Shown: piece after piece, positions 1 through 6,894 of the stretch
Position numbering within the stretch: the first letter of the stretch is position 1
Layout: every line of letters begins with the position of its first letter
Origin: JBBRGG01 sp038240875
Lineage (GTDB): Bacteria > Planctomycetota > Phycisphaerae > Phycisphaerales > UBA1924
DNA length: 14,892 bases
Direction: 5' to 3'
Assembly: GCA_038240875.1 (NCBI GenBank)
Contig: JBBRGG010000068.1
Span: forward strand, 1-14,892
Program-made: the position numbers and the translations under genes
Notes under the pieces: generated by a model
Databases searched by the model: none
Seen by the model: the letters and a program-made list of their open reading frames with translations, nothing else
Told to the model about the DNA's origin: nothing

Positions 1-425
1 CCAGCTTGCAGAAATACAATCGCTTGCGCACGATCTTCCTCGGGCAATTCGTGGCTAAGTGTTTCGATGAGGCACTCAAGCGCGTTGCGTAAATCTTCTA
101 CCGGTGCCCGGCGCGCCTCGATCCCCATCTTCGCCCACGAAATCTGTTCCGCGAACAACGATGGCTGCCCAGCGGCCAGAGCGGCGGCAAGATCAAGCAA
201 GCGGCCATGCATCGCGTTGCGCCATTTATCCAGCGAGTCTGAGCCGTACCGCATCAACGATTCTGGATACCGCGCCATCAGCATGCACGCCGCGTGATCT
301 GCCAACTGCGGGGCGGTCTGCGTCAAAAGCTCGGCTAGAAACTGCCCCTGCAATTGGTCCTGCCACTCGTGGTCAGAAGTGCTGACGCGTGAAGGCCCCG
401 GTATAAAAAGATCGTGCTTAGCCAT
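1..425 (-). CDS. Partial protein, possible N-terminus of a B12-binding/RsbR-like regulator
   Basis: The minus strand is open from an ATG at 425-423 to the left edge, giving 142 residues and no stop, so the C-terminus lies outside the window. It begins MAKHDLFIPGPSRVS and is soluble and mostly helical, with no signal peptide or membrane segment. The stretch from about residue 90 (FAEQISWAKMGIEAR, then VEDLRNALECLIETLSHELP) resembles the helical domain found before cobalamin-binding domains, or in RsbRD-type sensor proteins, in planctomycete proteins. That resemblance is from memory and tentative, and no B12-binding motif (DxHxxG) is in the visible part. Its promoter must lie in the AT-richer leader above 425; no convincing Shine-Dalgarno precedes the ATG. 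The plus-strand ORFs across this interval are weak and overlap one another, so the minus-strand reading is preferred. Confidence 0.65.
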   Translation of the reverse strand, partial: MAKHDLFIPGPSRVSTSDHEWQDQLQGQFLAELLTQTAPQLADHAACMLMARYPESLMRYGSDSLDKWRNAMHGRLLDLAAALAAGQPSLFAEQISWAKMGIEARRAPVEDLRNALECLIETLSHELPEEDRAQAIVFLQA

Positions 426-812
426 GAGAGATGAATGAATACTAACAGTTATAGAGCTTGTTTCGAGTACGTTGCACGACCGATCCAGCAGTAAGTTGAT
501 AATTCGAGCGTTGAATAACCAAGAACCCTGCATAGGAAACGCGATCGCGCGCTACGCCCTGTGTGTATGGTACCATGTTGCCCGAACTGATGCAGCCTGA
601 GAACTCGTACATGATCTTAATCGAACACCGCGGCCGGAACGATTCACCGAGTACTGGCTTCCCAGAAAGATTGTCTGACTATGCAACGAATATGCTCTAC
701 TGATCAAGGTGTTGCGCCGTTGCAAAGAACCACCAGGCCTACATACATTCACACTCGCGGACAATCGATGTTGATTTGGAGCCTTAACGCTAGATAAACA
801 CTGAATTATTCG

Positions 813-854
813 TTTGCTGGATTTGGTTTGCTGGATTTGGTTTGCTGGATTTGG
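813..854. repeat. Three perfect tandem copies of a 14-bp unit
   Basis: The unit TTTGCTGGATTTGG occurs three times without mismatch or gap at 813-826, 827-840 and 841-854. The unit is two related heptamers (TTTGCTGG-like and ATTTGG-like) and is not a multiple of three, so each copy shifts frame. This argues against the kinase reading frame starting inside it (TTG at 842). It ends 71 bp before the chosen kinase start. Confidence 0.95.
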
Positions 855-916
855 TTCGAGAGTTGAGTTGTCTTGATGCGCGTCGTCCGGTAAATCGCCT
901 CGTCCTGATCGCAACT

Positions 917-920
917 GGAG
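917..920 (+). promoter_or_regulatory. Ribosome-binding site deciding the ABC1 kinase start
   Basis: GGAG lies 5 bp before the ATG at 926. The longer reading from TTG 842 would start inside a tandem repeat and add 28 residues without family resemblance, so this site supports 926. Confidence 0.6.
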
Positions 921-925
921 CCTGC

Positions 926-2617
926 ATGGCCTCGGTCCTCTCAATCCCGCAGACCGTTCGGCATGTGCGGAGGTACGCCGAGATCATTTCTATTTTGGGC
1001 AAGCATGGCTTGCGTGACGTCATCCAAGAACTCGGCCTTGATCGCCTCGTCGAACGCGGGATCACACTGGTCTCACGTGGCGAACCCGAACCCGGACTAC
1101 ATCACCTCTCCCGCATCGTCCGCATCCGCCGAGCCATGGAAGAACTCGGACCCACCTTTATCAAGCTCGGCCAAGTCCTGGCAACCAGGCCCGACCTCAT
1201 CCCGCCAGCCTGGGCCAGGGAACTCGAACTTCTCCAAGATGATTGCCCGGTGGTTGATTACGCCGACATCCGCGCACGCCTCGAAGGAGCCTTTCACGGA
1301 CGCGTGGATCAGGTCTTTGCCGAGATCGACATCGTGCCCCTCGCCGCCGCGTCCATCGGGCAGGTCCACCGCGCCAAGCTTCACGACGGCACGCGCGTAG
1401 TCATCAAGGTACTTCGCCCAAAGATTGAAGAGATCACCCGAACCGACATGGAGATCCTCACCGATCTCGCCGCGATCATCGAAAAACGCGTCCAGAACTC
1501 CGGCATCAACCCGAGCGAAGTCGTCCGCGAATTCTCTCGCGAGCTTGCCAAGGAAGTCGACCTGACGCACGAAGCTCGCGCGACTGATCGCTTGCGCAAC
1601 GCCTTCAAGGACGACCCGCGGATCGTCTTTCCTTTGGTGTATTGGGACGCGTCCGCGCGAACCGTCCTCACGCTCGAAGAAATTGTCGGCGTGCCACTCT
1701 CCGACACCGAGGCCGTCGGCGCGCTCCCTCTCGAAGAACGCAAGGCGCTGGTGGAAGCTGGCGCCGACGCGGTACTACGGATGTGCCTAGAACAAGGCTT
1801 TTTTCATGCTGATCCGCACCCGGGCAATCTCTTTGCGCTCTCGGAAGGCCGCATCGGCTTTATCGATTGTGGCATGACCGGGCAACTCGACGCAAAGACC
1901 GCCGAACAACTTGCTGATCTTGTCTCGGGTGTGGTTTCGGGCGATTCCGACGCGGTGATCGACGTAGTCGGCGTTCTTGCCGACGCCGAGCTTGAAACAC
2001 TGGAAGATCGCACCTTCCGCGCCGACGTGCGCGATTTCGTTTCGCGCTTTCAGAACGTGCCACTTGATAAGCTCGATATGGGCCAATTGCTCGGCGAGTT
2101 TTTCAATAAGCTTCGCGAGCACTCCCTTACATGCCCAGGTGACATGGTTCTGTTGATTAAGGCTCTCACAACCATCGAAGGCGTCGGCGTCCGCATCGAC
2201 CCGTCCTTTGACATGATCTCTCGCGCCAGGCCTTACATCGAAAAACTTGTACGCCGCCGCTATGGCGTGGCGGCAATGGGCGAACGCCTGCGGCACGCGA
2301 CCGCTCAGTACGCCGAACTCGTCGAAGACATGCCCAAAGAGGTTCGTGGACTGCTCAAGCAAGTTCGGCGAAACCGCCTCGCTATCAACCTGGAACACCG
2401 CGGCTTGACCCGCCTCACCCACACCATCGAGCACGCCAGCCGAAACATCTCCTTCGCCCTCATCATCTCAGCAATGCTGGTGGGCTCTTCGATCCTTGTC
2501 CTTGCCGACCGCTCTCCCACATCCTGGATGCTCACGGCGCTGGGCGTTGGCGGTTTTCTCGCCGCGGCGGTCCTGGTCATCTTGATCGTCATCAGCAACC
2601 GCAAAATGCGCGAGTGA
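926..2617 (+). CDS. ABC1/UbiB (AarF) family atypical protein kinase-like ATPase
   Basis: This 563-residue membrane-anchored member of the ABC1/UbiB/COQ8 family has every family hallmark. The KxGQ motif is KLGQ at 80-83. The alanine-rich loop that replaces the glycine loop (AAASIGQV) is at about 140-147. The ATP-contacting lysine is in VIKVLRP at 161. The catalytic loop is HADPHPGN at 294-301. The metal-binding motif is IDCG at 313-316, where most relatives have DFG. Two hydrophobic helices close the protein (about 508-527 and 534-556), as in bacterial UbiB. Family members support isoprenoid quinone synthesis or lipid homeostasis. Planctomycetes commonly use menaquinone, so a strict ubiquinone role is not assumed. 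The start is ATG 926 because of its GGAG site and because the family's N-terminus (RRYAEIISILGKHG) follows. It ends 16 bp from the convergent fic stop, with no clear terminator between. Confidence 0.93.
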   Translation: MASVLSIPQTVRHVRRYAEIISILGKHGLRDVIQELGLDRLVERGITLVSRGEPEPGLHHLSRIVRIRRAMEELGPTFIKLGQVLATRPDLIPPAWARELELLQDDCPVVDYADIRARLEGAFHGRVDQVFAEIDIVPLAAASIGQVHRAKLHDGTRVVIKVLRPKIEEITRTDMEILTDLAAIIEKRVQNSGINPSEVVREFSRELAKEVDLTHEARATDRLRNAFKDDPRIVFPLVYWDASARTVLTLEEIVGVPLSDTEAVGALPLEERKALVEAGADAVLRMCLEQGFFHADPHPGNLFALSEGRIGFIDCGMTGQLDAKTAEQLADLVSGVVSGDSDAVIDVVGVLADAELETLEDRTFRADVRDFVSRFQNVPLDKLDMGQLLGEFFNKLREHSLTCPGDMVLLIKALTTIEGVGVRIDPSFDMISRARPYIEKLVRRRYGVAAMGERLRHATAQYAELVEDMPKEVRGLLKQVRRNRLAINLEHRGLTRLTHTIEHASRNISFALIISAMLVGSSILVLADRSPTSWMLTALGVGGFLAAAVLVILIVISNRKMRE

Positions 2618-2633
2618 TGCGCGACCTTCAAAG

Positions 2634-3998
2634 TCAGGCCTTCGAACCACGCATGCGTTCAGCAAGCTTGGGTAGTACATGGTAAATAGCTTCTTTTCCT
2701 CGCTTGCTTGTTATCATTAAGCGAAGTTTGACGAGTTCTTGCAAGTCGGCGCGCGCAGTTCGTAGTGTAATGCCATTCGAATACGCATGCGATTTCACGG
2801 TATATCCAGTTCCTGAATGACGAAGCGAGTGTTCCAGTAATAATCGCTGTCGAAGATTGATTCCCCTTGCAACCTTCAAAATGGCTTCACTGCGGTCAAT
2901 TCTGTCTTGCTCTTGCTTCAGGTGCTGGGACAAGCGATCCAAAGCCTGTTCGATAACTCGAAGTTTGTACACAACAAAGTACGTCAAATCACCTTGATCA
3001 AGCTCGGTATCGATGTATGCCTGTGGATATTTTGCAAATCCTTTGCGAATGATCTCGGAGATTGCAAGGTACTCGAAAATCGTGTACCCGTGCCGTAATG
3101 CGTACCAGTAAAAGATTGCGCGTGCCGTCCGGCCATTGCCGTCGACGAACGGGTGCTCATACCCAATCATGAAGTGCAGGATCGAAGCCTTGACAAGCGG
3201 ATGCAAAAAGTCCGCTTCGTTATGGTTGTTGTTCGCAAATTCGCACAGGGCTTCAAGCCGAGCAGGCAATTGGTCCGCAGGTGGCGGCGTATATACTGGC
3301 ACGTTGTCACGCTCATCCCACACACGCACATCTTCACCCGACTGGCGTAATCGCCCACGCTCTTCGTCCGGGTTAGTTCCATTCGTCAGTAATGCTTGCA
3401 GCTCGATGAGCATCTCAACAGTTAACGGTCGATCTGTCCATTTCTTGACCTGCTGCATCGCAAGGTAATTGTTCACCACCATGCGCTCGCCCTTGGTCTT
3501 TGGCGGCCTGTCTGCTCGTAGCATTTCGACGGCGTTCTTCCGCGTTATCGCCGCGCCCTCGATAATCGATGATTCTGCGGCTTCATCCATCAATGTCTTG
3601 ATACGAAACGTGAGCTTGCGATCCTCATCAGCTATCGATCCTGTTCGTGTCGAGTCAAACGCCACCGTTCCACCACCTGTAGCGCGATCAATTCGATGAA
3701 CAATCGCACTTACAAGTGCGTCGTGCGAAAACGAAAATGGTGACCCATCGTTCTGCCTAACTGAGGGCATCCAAGACCGCAAAAATCTTTGAAACTTTGT
3801 AGCGTCCCATACTTCATACGGGTCGAGGCCTAGGTCCATTGCGATAATGCGAATCTTCCTCCAAGGCCGATAATCGTTCCACAAAACAGCGTATGTTGGA
3901 TCATTCTTCAGCTTGATTGCATTTGCAGATGCCTTCGCCAAGCGATTCGTATCTCTCGGGCTGTTAAGCAGACTTGGCGGTATTGCTTCGCGATCCAT
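2634..3998 (-). CDS. Fic-domain protein (AMPylase family), class II, with C-terminal winged helix
   Basis: This 454-residue soluble protein has a canonical Fic motif HPFVDGNGRTAR at 282-293, with the catalytic His 282, phosphate-binding Asn 288 and Arg 290. Upstream, SSIIEG at 143-148 matches the inhibitory motif (S/T)xxxE(G/N). Because it precedes the Fic core, this is a class II, self-inhibited enzyme. A flap-like segment (VPVYTPPP) is at 233-240. The first ~110 residues are a domain I do not recognise. Residues ~381-443 look like a winged helix (TLRTARADLQELVKLRL, then the GKEAIYHV wing), common in Fic proteins. Such enzymes usually transfer AMP to protein hydroxyls; the target is unknown. 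No partner antitoxin gene is adjacent, in keeping with an internal inhibitory motif. The gene is richer in A/T than its neighbours. The start ATG 3998 has AGGAAG 7 bp upstream, inside an inverted repeat arm. Confidence 0.93.
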   Translation of the reverse strand: MDREAIPPSLLNSPRDTNRLAKASANAIKLKNDPTYAVLWNDYRPWRKIRIIAMDLGLDPYEVWDATKFQRFLRSWMPSVRQNDGSPFSFSHDALVSAIVHRIDRATGGGTVAFDSTRTGSIADEDRKLTFRIKTLMDEAAESSIIEGAAITRKNAVEMLRADRPPKTKGERMVVNNYLAMQQVKKWTDRPLTVEMLIELQALLTNGTNPDEERGRLRQSGEDVRVWDERDNVPVYTPPPADQLPARLEALCEFANNNHNEADFLHPLVKASILHFMIGYEHPFVDGNGRTARAIFYWYALRHGYTIFEYLAISEIIRKGFAKYPQAYIDTELDQGDLTYFVVYKLRVIEQALDRLSQHLKQEQDRIDRSEAILKVARGINLRQRLLLEHSLRHSGTGYTVKSHAYSNGITLRTARADLQELVKLRLMITSKRGKEAIYHVLPKLAERMRGSKA

Positions 3999-4015
3999 AC
4001 TGATACTTCCTGATA
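3999..4015 (-). promoter_or_regulatory. Proximal operator-like arm containing the fic ribosome-binding site
   Basis: Read on the minus strand this is TATCAGGAAGTATCAGT, which abuts the fic ATG. It contains two direct TATCAG hexamers 10 bp apart, one helical turn, and the AGGA of the Shine-Dalgarno. It is a perfect inverted copy of 4079-4095. That the two arms bind a regulator is inference. Confidence 0.6.
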
Positions 4016-4030
4016 GTTTTCGGAAAAGTA

Positions 4031-4059
4031 ACAGTAACGAAGGCGGAACGTCTCGTCAA
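4031..4059 (-). promoter_or_regulatory. Candidate sigma70-type promoter of fic
   Basis: On the minus strand TTGACG (4059-4054, -35) is followed after exactly 17 bp by TACTGT (4036-4031, a weak -10). The predicted start of transcription is near 4024, giving a leader of about 26 nt. The promoter lies entirely between the two 17-bp inverted arms, so the distal arm would not be transcribed. The -35 is good and the -10 is poor, so this is a moderate call. Confidence 0.45.
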
Positions 4060-4078
4060 TTGGTAATTTTCTGATTTG

Positions 4079-4095
4079 TATCAGGAAGTATCAGT
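4079..4095 (-). promoter_or_regulatory. Distal operator-like arm upstream of the fic promoter
   Basis: TATCAGGAAGTATCAGT on the plus strand is a perfect 17-bp inverted copy of 3999-4015, with 63 bp between the arms. Just beside it, CTGAT at 4071-4075 and ATCAG at 4080-4084 form a further 5-bp dyad. This adds a third ATCAG half-site in opposite orientation near the -35 box. Confidence 0.55.
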
Positions 4096-4136
4096 TCTTT
4101 AAACTCATGTAAAACAAGCTCTTACGGTCGTGTGCT

Positions 4137-5225
4137 TCACCCAACCGTCATCACAACCTTGATCCCTTCGCCCGAGATCATCGTCTCGTGCGCCTTCTTA
4201 AACTCTTCCAGCGGGAACTCGTGCGTCACGATTTCCGACAGTTCGAGCTTGCCCGAAAGCAGCAATTCTTCCATCTGGTACCACGTCTCAAACATCTTTC
4301 GGCCATTGATCCCTAGTAGCGTCAAGCCCTTAAAGATCACCAGCCTGTTAAAGTCAAAGTTTGGCGTAGGCCGCTTGAATAACCCGAGCAATGCCGCCGT
4401 CCCGCCATTGCGTAGCGACTCAAGCCCTTGCTCTAATGCTGGTGCCGCGCCAGACATTTCCAGCAGCACGTCTGCGCCCTCGCCCCGGCACGACTTCTTG
4501 ACCTCGCTCACCCACGAATTGTCTCGCGGGTCAAACGCTTCAATCGCGCCCAACTTCTTCGCCAACGCACGACGCCTGGGATCTATATCCGTCGTGAAGA
4601 TTCGTCCTGCGCCCGCAGCCTTAGCGACCGTCACCGCCATCAACCCGATGATGCCCGTGCCGGTGATCAGCACGCTTTTGGCGCTCACGCCCGCGGCCAT
4701 CACCGTGTGCACCGCATTGCCCAAAGGATCCATCACCGCAGCAATCGTATCCGGAATCGACGCGTGCACCGGCCAGACATTCTCTTCAGGTACGCACACA
4801 TATTCCGCAAAGCACCCGTCGCGATCAATGCCGATAATCTTGGTATCCCCGGCGATGTGCGCGTTACCCGTGCGGCTGTTAAAGTCCGTCCACGACGTGA
4901 TGTGCCCCTCGGCGCTCACGCGCTGCCCCGGTTTGTATTTGGTCACTGCTTCGCCGACAGTTCGAATGACACCAACGAATTCATGCCCGGTGACGATGCC
5001 TACGGGGATGCGCGAAGCCGACCACTCGTCCCATTCCCAGATGTGCCGATCCGTGCCACAGATCCCAACCTTGCTCACGCGAATAAGCACGTCGCGCTTC
5101 CCCACCGTCGGAATCGGCCTGTTGTTCACAAACTGAAGCTCGGGCCCGTCGTGATGCTTCACCAAGGCCCGCATCGTCGTTCGCGTCGAGGAGGCAATCG
5201 CCGTGGACGTAGAAAGTGCGGTCAT
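4137..5225 (-). CDS. tdh: L-threonine 3-dehydrogenase-like zinc MDR enzyme
   Basis: This 362-residue medium-chain dehydrogenase/reductase aligns by eye with Escherichia coli Tdh from end to end. Shared blocks are ICGTD, WDEWS, GHEFVG, EGHIT, DGCFAEY, DPxGNAVHT, LEMSGA, IFKGL and FETWYxM. Tdh oxidises L-threonine to 2-amino-3-ketobutyrate with NAD+ in the cytoplasm. The catalytic-zinc ligands Cys56, His81 and Glu82 are present, as is the Rossmann motif GTGIIG (189-194) with Asp213 beyond it, typical of NAD preference. All four structural-zinc cysteines are replaced (Ser111, Asp114, Ser117, Ala125). The open frame extends upstream to 5288, but ATG 5225 is chosen because GAAAGG precedes it by 6 bp and the other upstream ATGs lack such a site. 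ATG 5174 would match the E. coli N-terminus but has no ribosome-binding site. The usual partner kbl is not adjacent. Another polyol/alcohol MDR function is possible. Confidence 0.85.
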   Translation of the reverse strand: MTALSTSTAIASSTRTTMRALVKHHDGPELQFVNNRPIPTVGKRDVLIRVSKVGICGTDRHIWEWDEWSASRIPVGIVTGHEFVGVIRTVGEAVTKYKPGQRVSAEGHITSWTDFNSRTGNAHIAGDTKIIGIDRDGCFAEYVCVPEENVWPVHASIPDTIAAVMDPLGNAVHTVMAAGVSAKSVLITGTGIIGLMAVTVAKAAGAGRIFTTDIDPRRRALAKKLGAIEAFDPRDNSWVSEVKKSCRGEGADVLLEMSGAAPALEQGLESLRNGGTAALLGLFKRPTPNFDFNRLVIFKGLTLLGINGRKMFETWYQMEELLLSGKLELSEIVTHEFPLEEFKKAHETMISGEGIKVVMTVG

Positions 5226-5231
5226 CGCGGG

Positions 5232-5237
5232 CCTTTC
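5232..5237 (-). promoter_or_regulatory. Ribosome-binding site deciding the tdh start
   Basis: GAAAGG on the minus strand lies 6 bp before the ATG at 5225. None of the alternative in-frame ATGs at 5288, 5267 or 5174 has a comparable site. Confidence 0.55.
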
Positions 5238-5487
5238 AAGTGTGTGAAACTCTTCGTTCGCGTTCATGCACGCGTCGCGTCTGCACATTCAATTAAGATG
5301 CAAGTGGTGGGTAACACGTTCTCACCTTTGAACATGATGATATGGGGCCTAAACACTTCCTCGGCTGGCTTCCTTCTTCAATCTCCACACCGACCCGCCG
5401 AGCGCACCCAAAGGTTCCTGCAAACTTCGCTATCGCCCTCGCCGCTGCCGCCCACGCTCATCAACTTACCTCGATACTCTCCCACAC

Positions 5488-6723
5488 ATGTCTCGATTCT
5501 CCTCGGCCAACCCCGCCCTCGTCCAAAGGCCAACCAGCCTTTCTTATATCTACATGGCTGCTAAGCCCAACGGCAGCCGACGCTTCGGCGTTCGTCAGGC
5601 TCGCGATCGACGTGCCTTGCTCGATCAACTTCGCAGGGAACGCCTCGTCCCGCTCCAAACCTGGACGCTCCCCGCCTCCTTTTCAACCTCCTCCGGCGAA
5701 GTCGGCCTCAAAGACCAATCTGAAGTCCACCGCCAACTTACCCAGCTTCTCACGCGCGGCGTCCCCTTAGTAGAAGCTCTTGATGTTGTCTCACAAGCCG
5801 TCAGTGGCTCAATCCGCCCGTGCATCGAGCGCGTCCGCGAACTAGTTTCTTCCGGCGCGAGCTTCGCCGATGCCTGCGCCAACGTGGCCCTCTTTGATCG
5901 CGTGACCATCGCCGTGTATAAAGCAGCCGAACGCACCGGCGATCTCGGCGGCGCCGCCAAGCAACTCGCCAACACCACTCGTCGCCAGCTTCTTATTCGA
6001 GGCAAAGCAGGCACGCTGATGGTCTATCCCGTCATCGTGCTCACCATCAGCCTTGCCGTCATCACCGCGCTGCTCACCATCGTGGTGCCAAACATCGGCA
6101 AGACCATGATGTCAAGCGGCGCCAAGCTGCCAATCGTCACCCAGATCCTCATCGCTATTGGCACGTTCATGAAGGAACAATGGATCTGGATGTTCGTCGC
6201 GCTCGCAGCTTTCGCCGTTGCCGTCTTCTTGCTTCGCAAGCCGATATTTAAAATCGTTGGCCTCGTCTCGCGCCGCGTTCCGCTCCTCAGAGATGTCGTG
6301 ATGGCCCAGGAAGCCGCCCGCTTCTTCACCGTCATGAGCGCCATGACCAAGTCCGGTATCACCCTAGGCGACGCTCTGGGCGTAGCCACCGAAGCTCTCT
6401 CGCACCCGCTGCTAAAGACCCAACTCACCACCCTTCGCACTCGCCTTATCGAAGGTGGCATTCTTCGCCAACTTATTGATTCGGTGACCGCGCTCCCGAT
6501 TCCTACGCGGCGCTTGCTCATCGCCGCAGAACGCGCGGGCGACATGGAATCAGCCTTTGAATTGCTCGCAGAAGACATGACCGAAGAACTCGAACGCTTG
6601 TCCGCTCGCCTGCTCGCGGCACTCGAGCCCGCAATGCTTCTCTTGATGTTCGCTGTCATAGGCTCGCTCGTGATGGCCATCATGCTTCCGATTATCCAGA
6701 TGGCGACAAAGGGCCTTGGTTAA
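5488..6723 (+). CDS. gspF: Type II secretion inner-membrane platform protein GspF
   Basis: This 411-residue polytopic protein of the GspF/PilC family has two repeated T2SSF domains, about 80-203 and 275-405. Each carries the signature AERTGDL (147-153) or AERAGDM (347-353). Membrane helices are near 176-200, 232-249 and 380-402. It forms the core of the inner-membrane platform that couples the GspE ATPase to pseudopilus assembly. The N-terminal segment (LSYIYMAAKPNGSRRFGVRQARDRRALLDQLR, given here as residues 18-49) corresponds to the short start domain of the family. This supports ATG 5488 over the ATG at residue 23. No Shine-Dalgarno precedes it; the leader is C-rich and G-poor. It is the first gene of the plus-strand cluster, divergent from tdh, with gspE absent upstream. 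Confidence 0.92.
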   Translation: MSRFSSANPALVQRPTSLSYIYMAAKPNGSRRFGVRQARDRRALLDQLRRERLVPLQTWTLPASFSTSSGEVGLKDQSEVHRQLTQLLTRGVPLVEALDVVSQAVSGSIRPCIERVRELVSSGASFADACANVALFDRVTIAVYKAAERTGDLGGAAKQLANTTRRQLLIRGKAGTLMVYPVIVLTISLAVITALLTIVVPNIGKTMMSSGAKLPIVTQILIAIGTFMKEQWIWMFVALAAFAVAVFLLRKPIFKIVGLVSRRVPLLRDVVMAQEAARFFTVMSAMTKSGITLGDALGVATEALSHPLLKTQLTTLRTRLIEGGILRQLIDSVTALPIPTRRLLIAAERAGDMESAFELLAEDMTEELERLSARLLAALEPAMLLLMFAVIGSLVMAIMLPIIQMATKGLG

Positions 6724-6820
6724 CGAAAGCGGCGTATAGCAAATTGCCAGCGCACCAAATGGCCAAGAGCTAAATTAAGACTGAGGCAGCTAAACAAGTG
6801 GGCACGCGGGTATTGAAACG

Positions 6821-6855
6821 CCGAACGCCGAACGCCGAACGCCAAATACCAAATG
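6821..6855. repeat. Heptanucleotide tandem repeat, CCGAACG family
   Basis: Three perfect copies of CCGAACG (6821-6827, 6828-6834, 6835-6841) continue in phase as two diverged copies, CCAAATA (6842-6848) and CCAAATG (6849-6855). Confidence 0.9.
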
Positions 6856-6873
6856 CCTGTCTTTTCTGCCTTA

Positions 6874-6894
6874 CCCAATGCCCATTGCCCATTG
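6874..6894. repeat. Heptanucleotide tandem repeat, CCCATTG family
   Basis: CCCAATG (6874-6880) is followed by two identical CCCATTG units (6881-6887, 6888-6894) and a partial unit. It has the same 7-bp period as the cluster 19 bp upstream but a different sequence. Confidence 0.85.

Larger units (their letters stand above)
426..925. other. Divergent intergenic region with a 14-bp tandem repeat
   Basis: This 500-bp stretch lies between the divergent starts of the left-edge gene and the ABC1 kinase. It is visibly more AT-rich than the flanking genes. Both promoters should lie here, but no clear pair of -35/-10 boxes stands out; TTGATT at 771-776 followed by an AT-rich TAGATAAAC is the best weak candidate for the kinase. 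It also holds the three-copy 14-bp repeat (813-854). A 42-codon ORF at 575-703 has no ribosome-binding site or recognisable product and was not called. Confidence 0.6.

Noticed and set aside
67..385. Two overlapping plus-strand ORFs of 76 and 93 codons
   Set aside because: They lie opposite the longer minus-strand frame that stays open to the window edge and has protein-like composition; they show no motif and no ribosome-binding site.
575..703. 42-codon plus-strand ORF in the left intergenic region
   Set aside because: It has no Shine-Dalgarno, no recognisable product and sits in AT-richer intergenic DNA; chance occurrence is likely.
842..925. Upstream extension of the ABC1 kinase from TTG 842
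   Set aside because: It would start inside a 14-bp tandem repeat, adds residues unlike the family, and a GGAG site supports ATG 926.
2609..2640. Terminator hairpin between the convergent kinase and fic genes
   Set aside because: Only a CGCG/CGCG stem of about 4 bp within the 16-bp gap and no T-run; too weak to call.
3999..4095. CRISPR or attenuator reading of the inverted 17-mers
   Set aside because: Only two copies in opposite orientation, so not CRISPR. The predicted transcript starts inside the interval, so the arms would not both be in the mRNA to form a stem.
5226..5288. 21-residue N-terminal extension of Tdh from ATG 5288
   Set aside because: No ribosome-binding site there; GAAAGG supports ATG 5225, which already gives a protein longer than most Tdh.
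4132..5564. Long plus-strand ORFs of 334 and 285 codons opposite tdh
   Set aside because: Shadow frames of the clearly recognisable tdh gene; low-complexity composition and no family motif.
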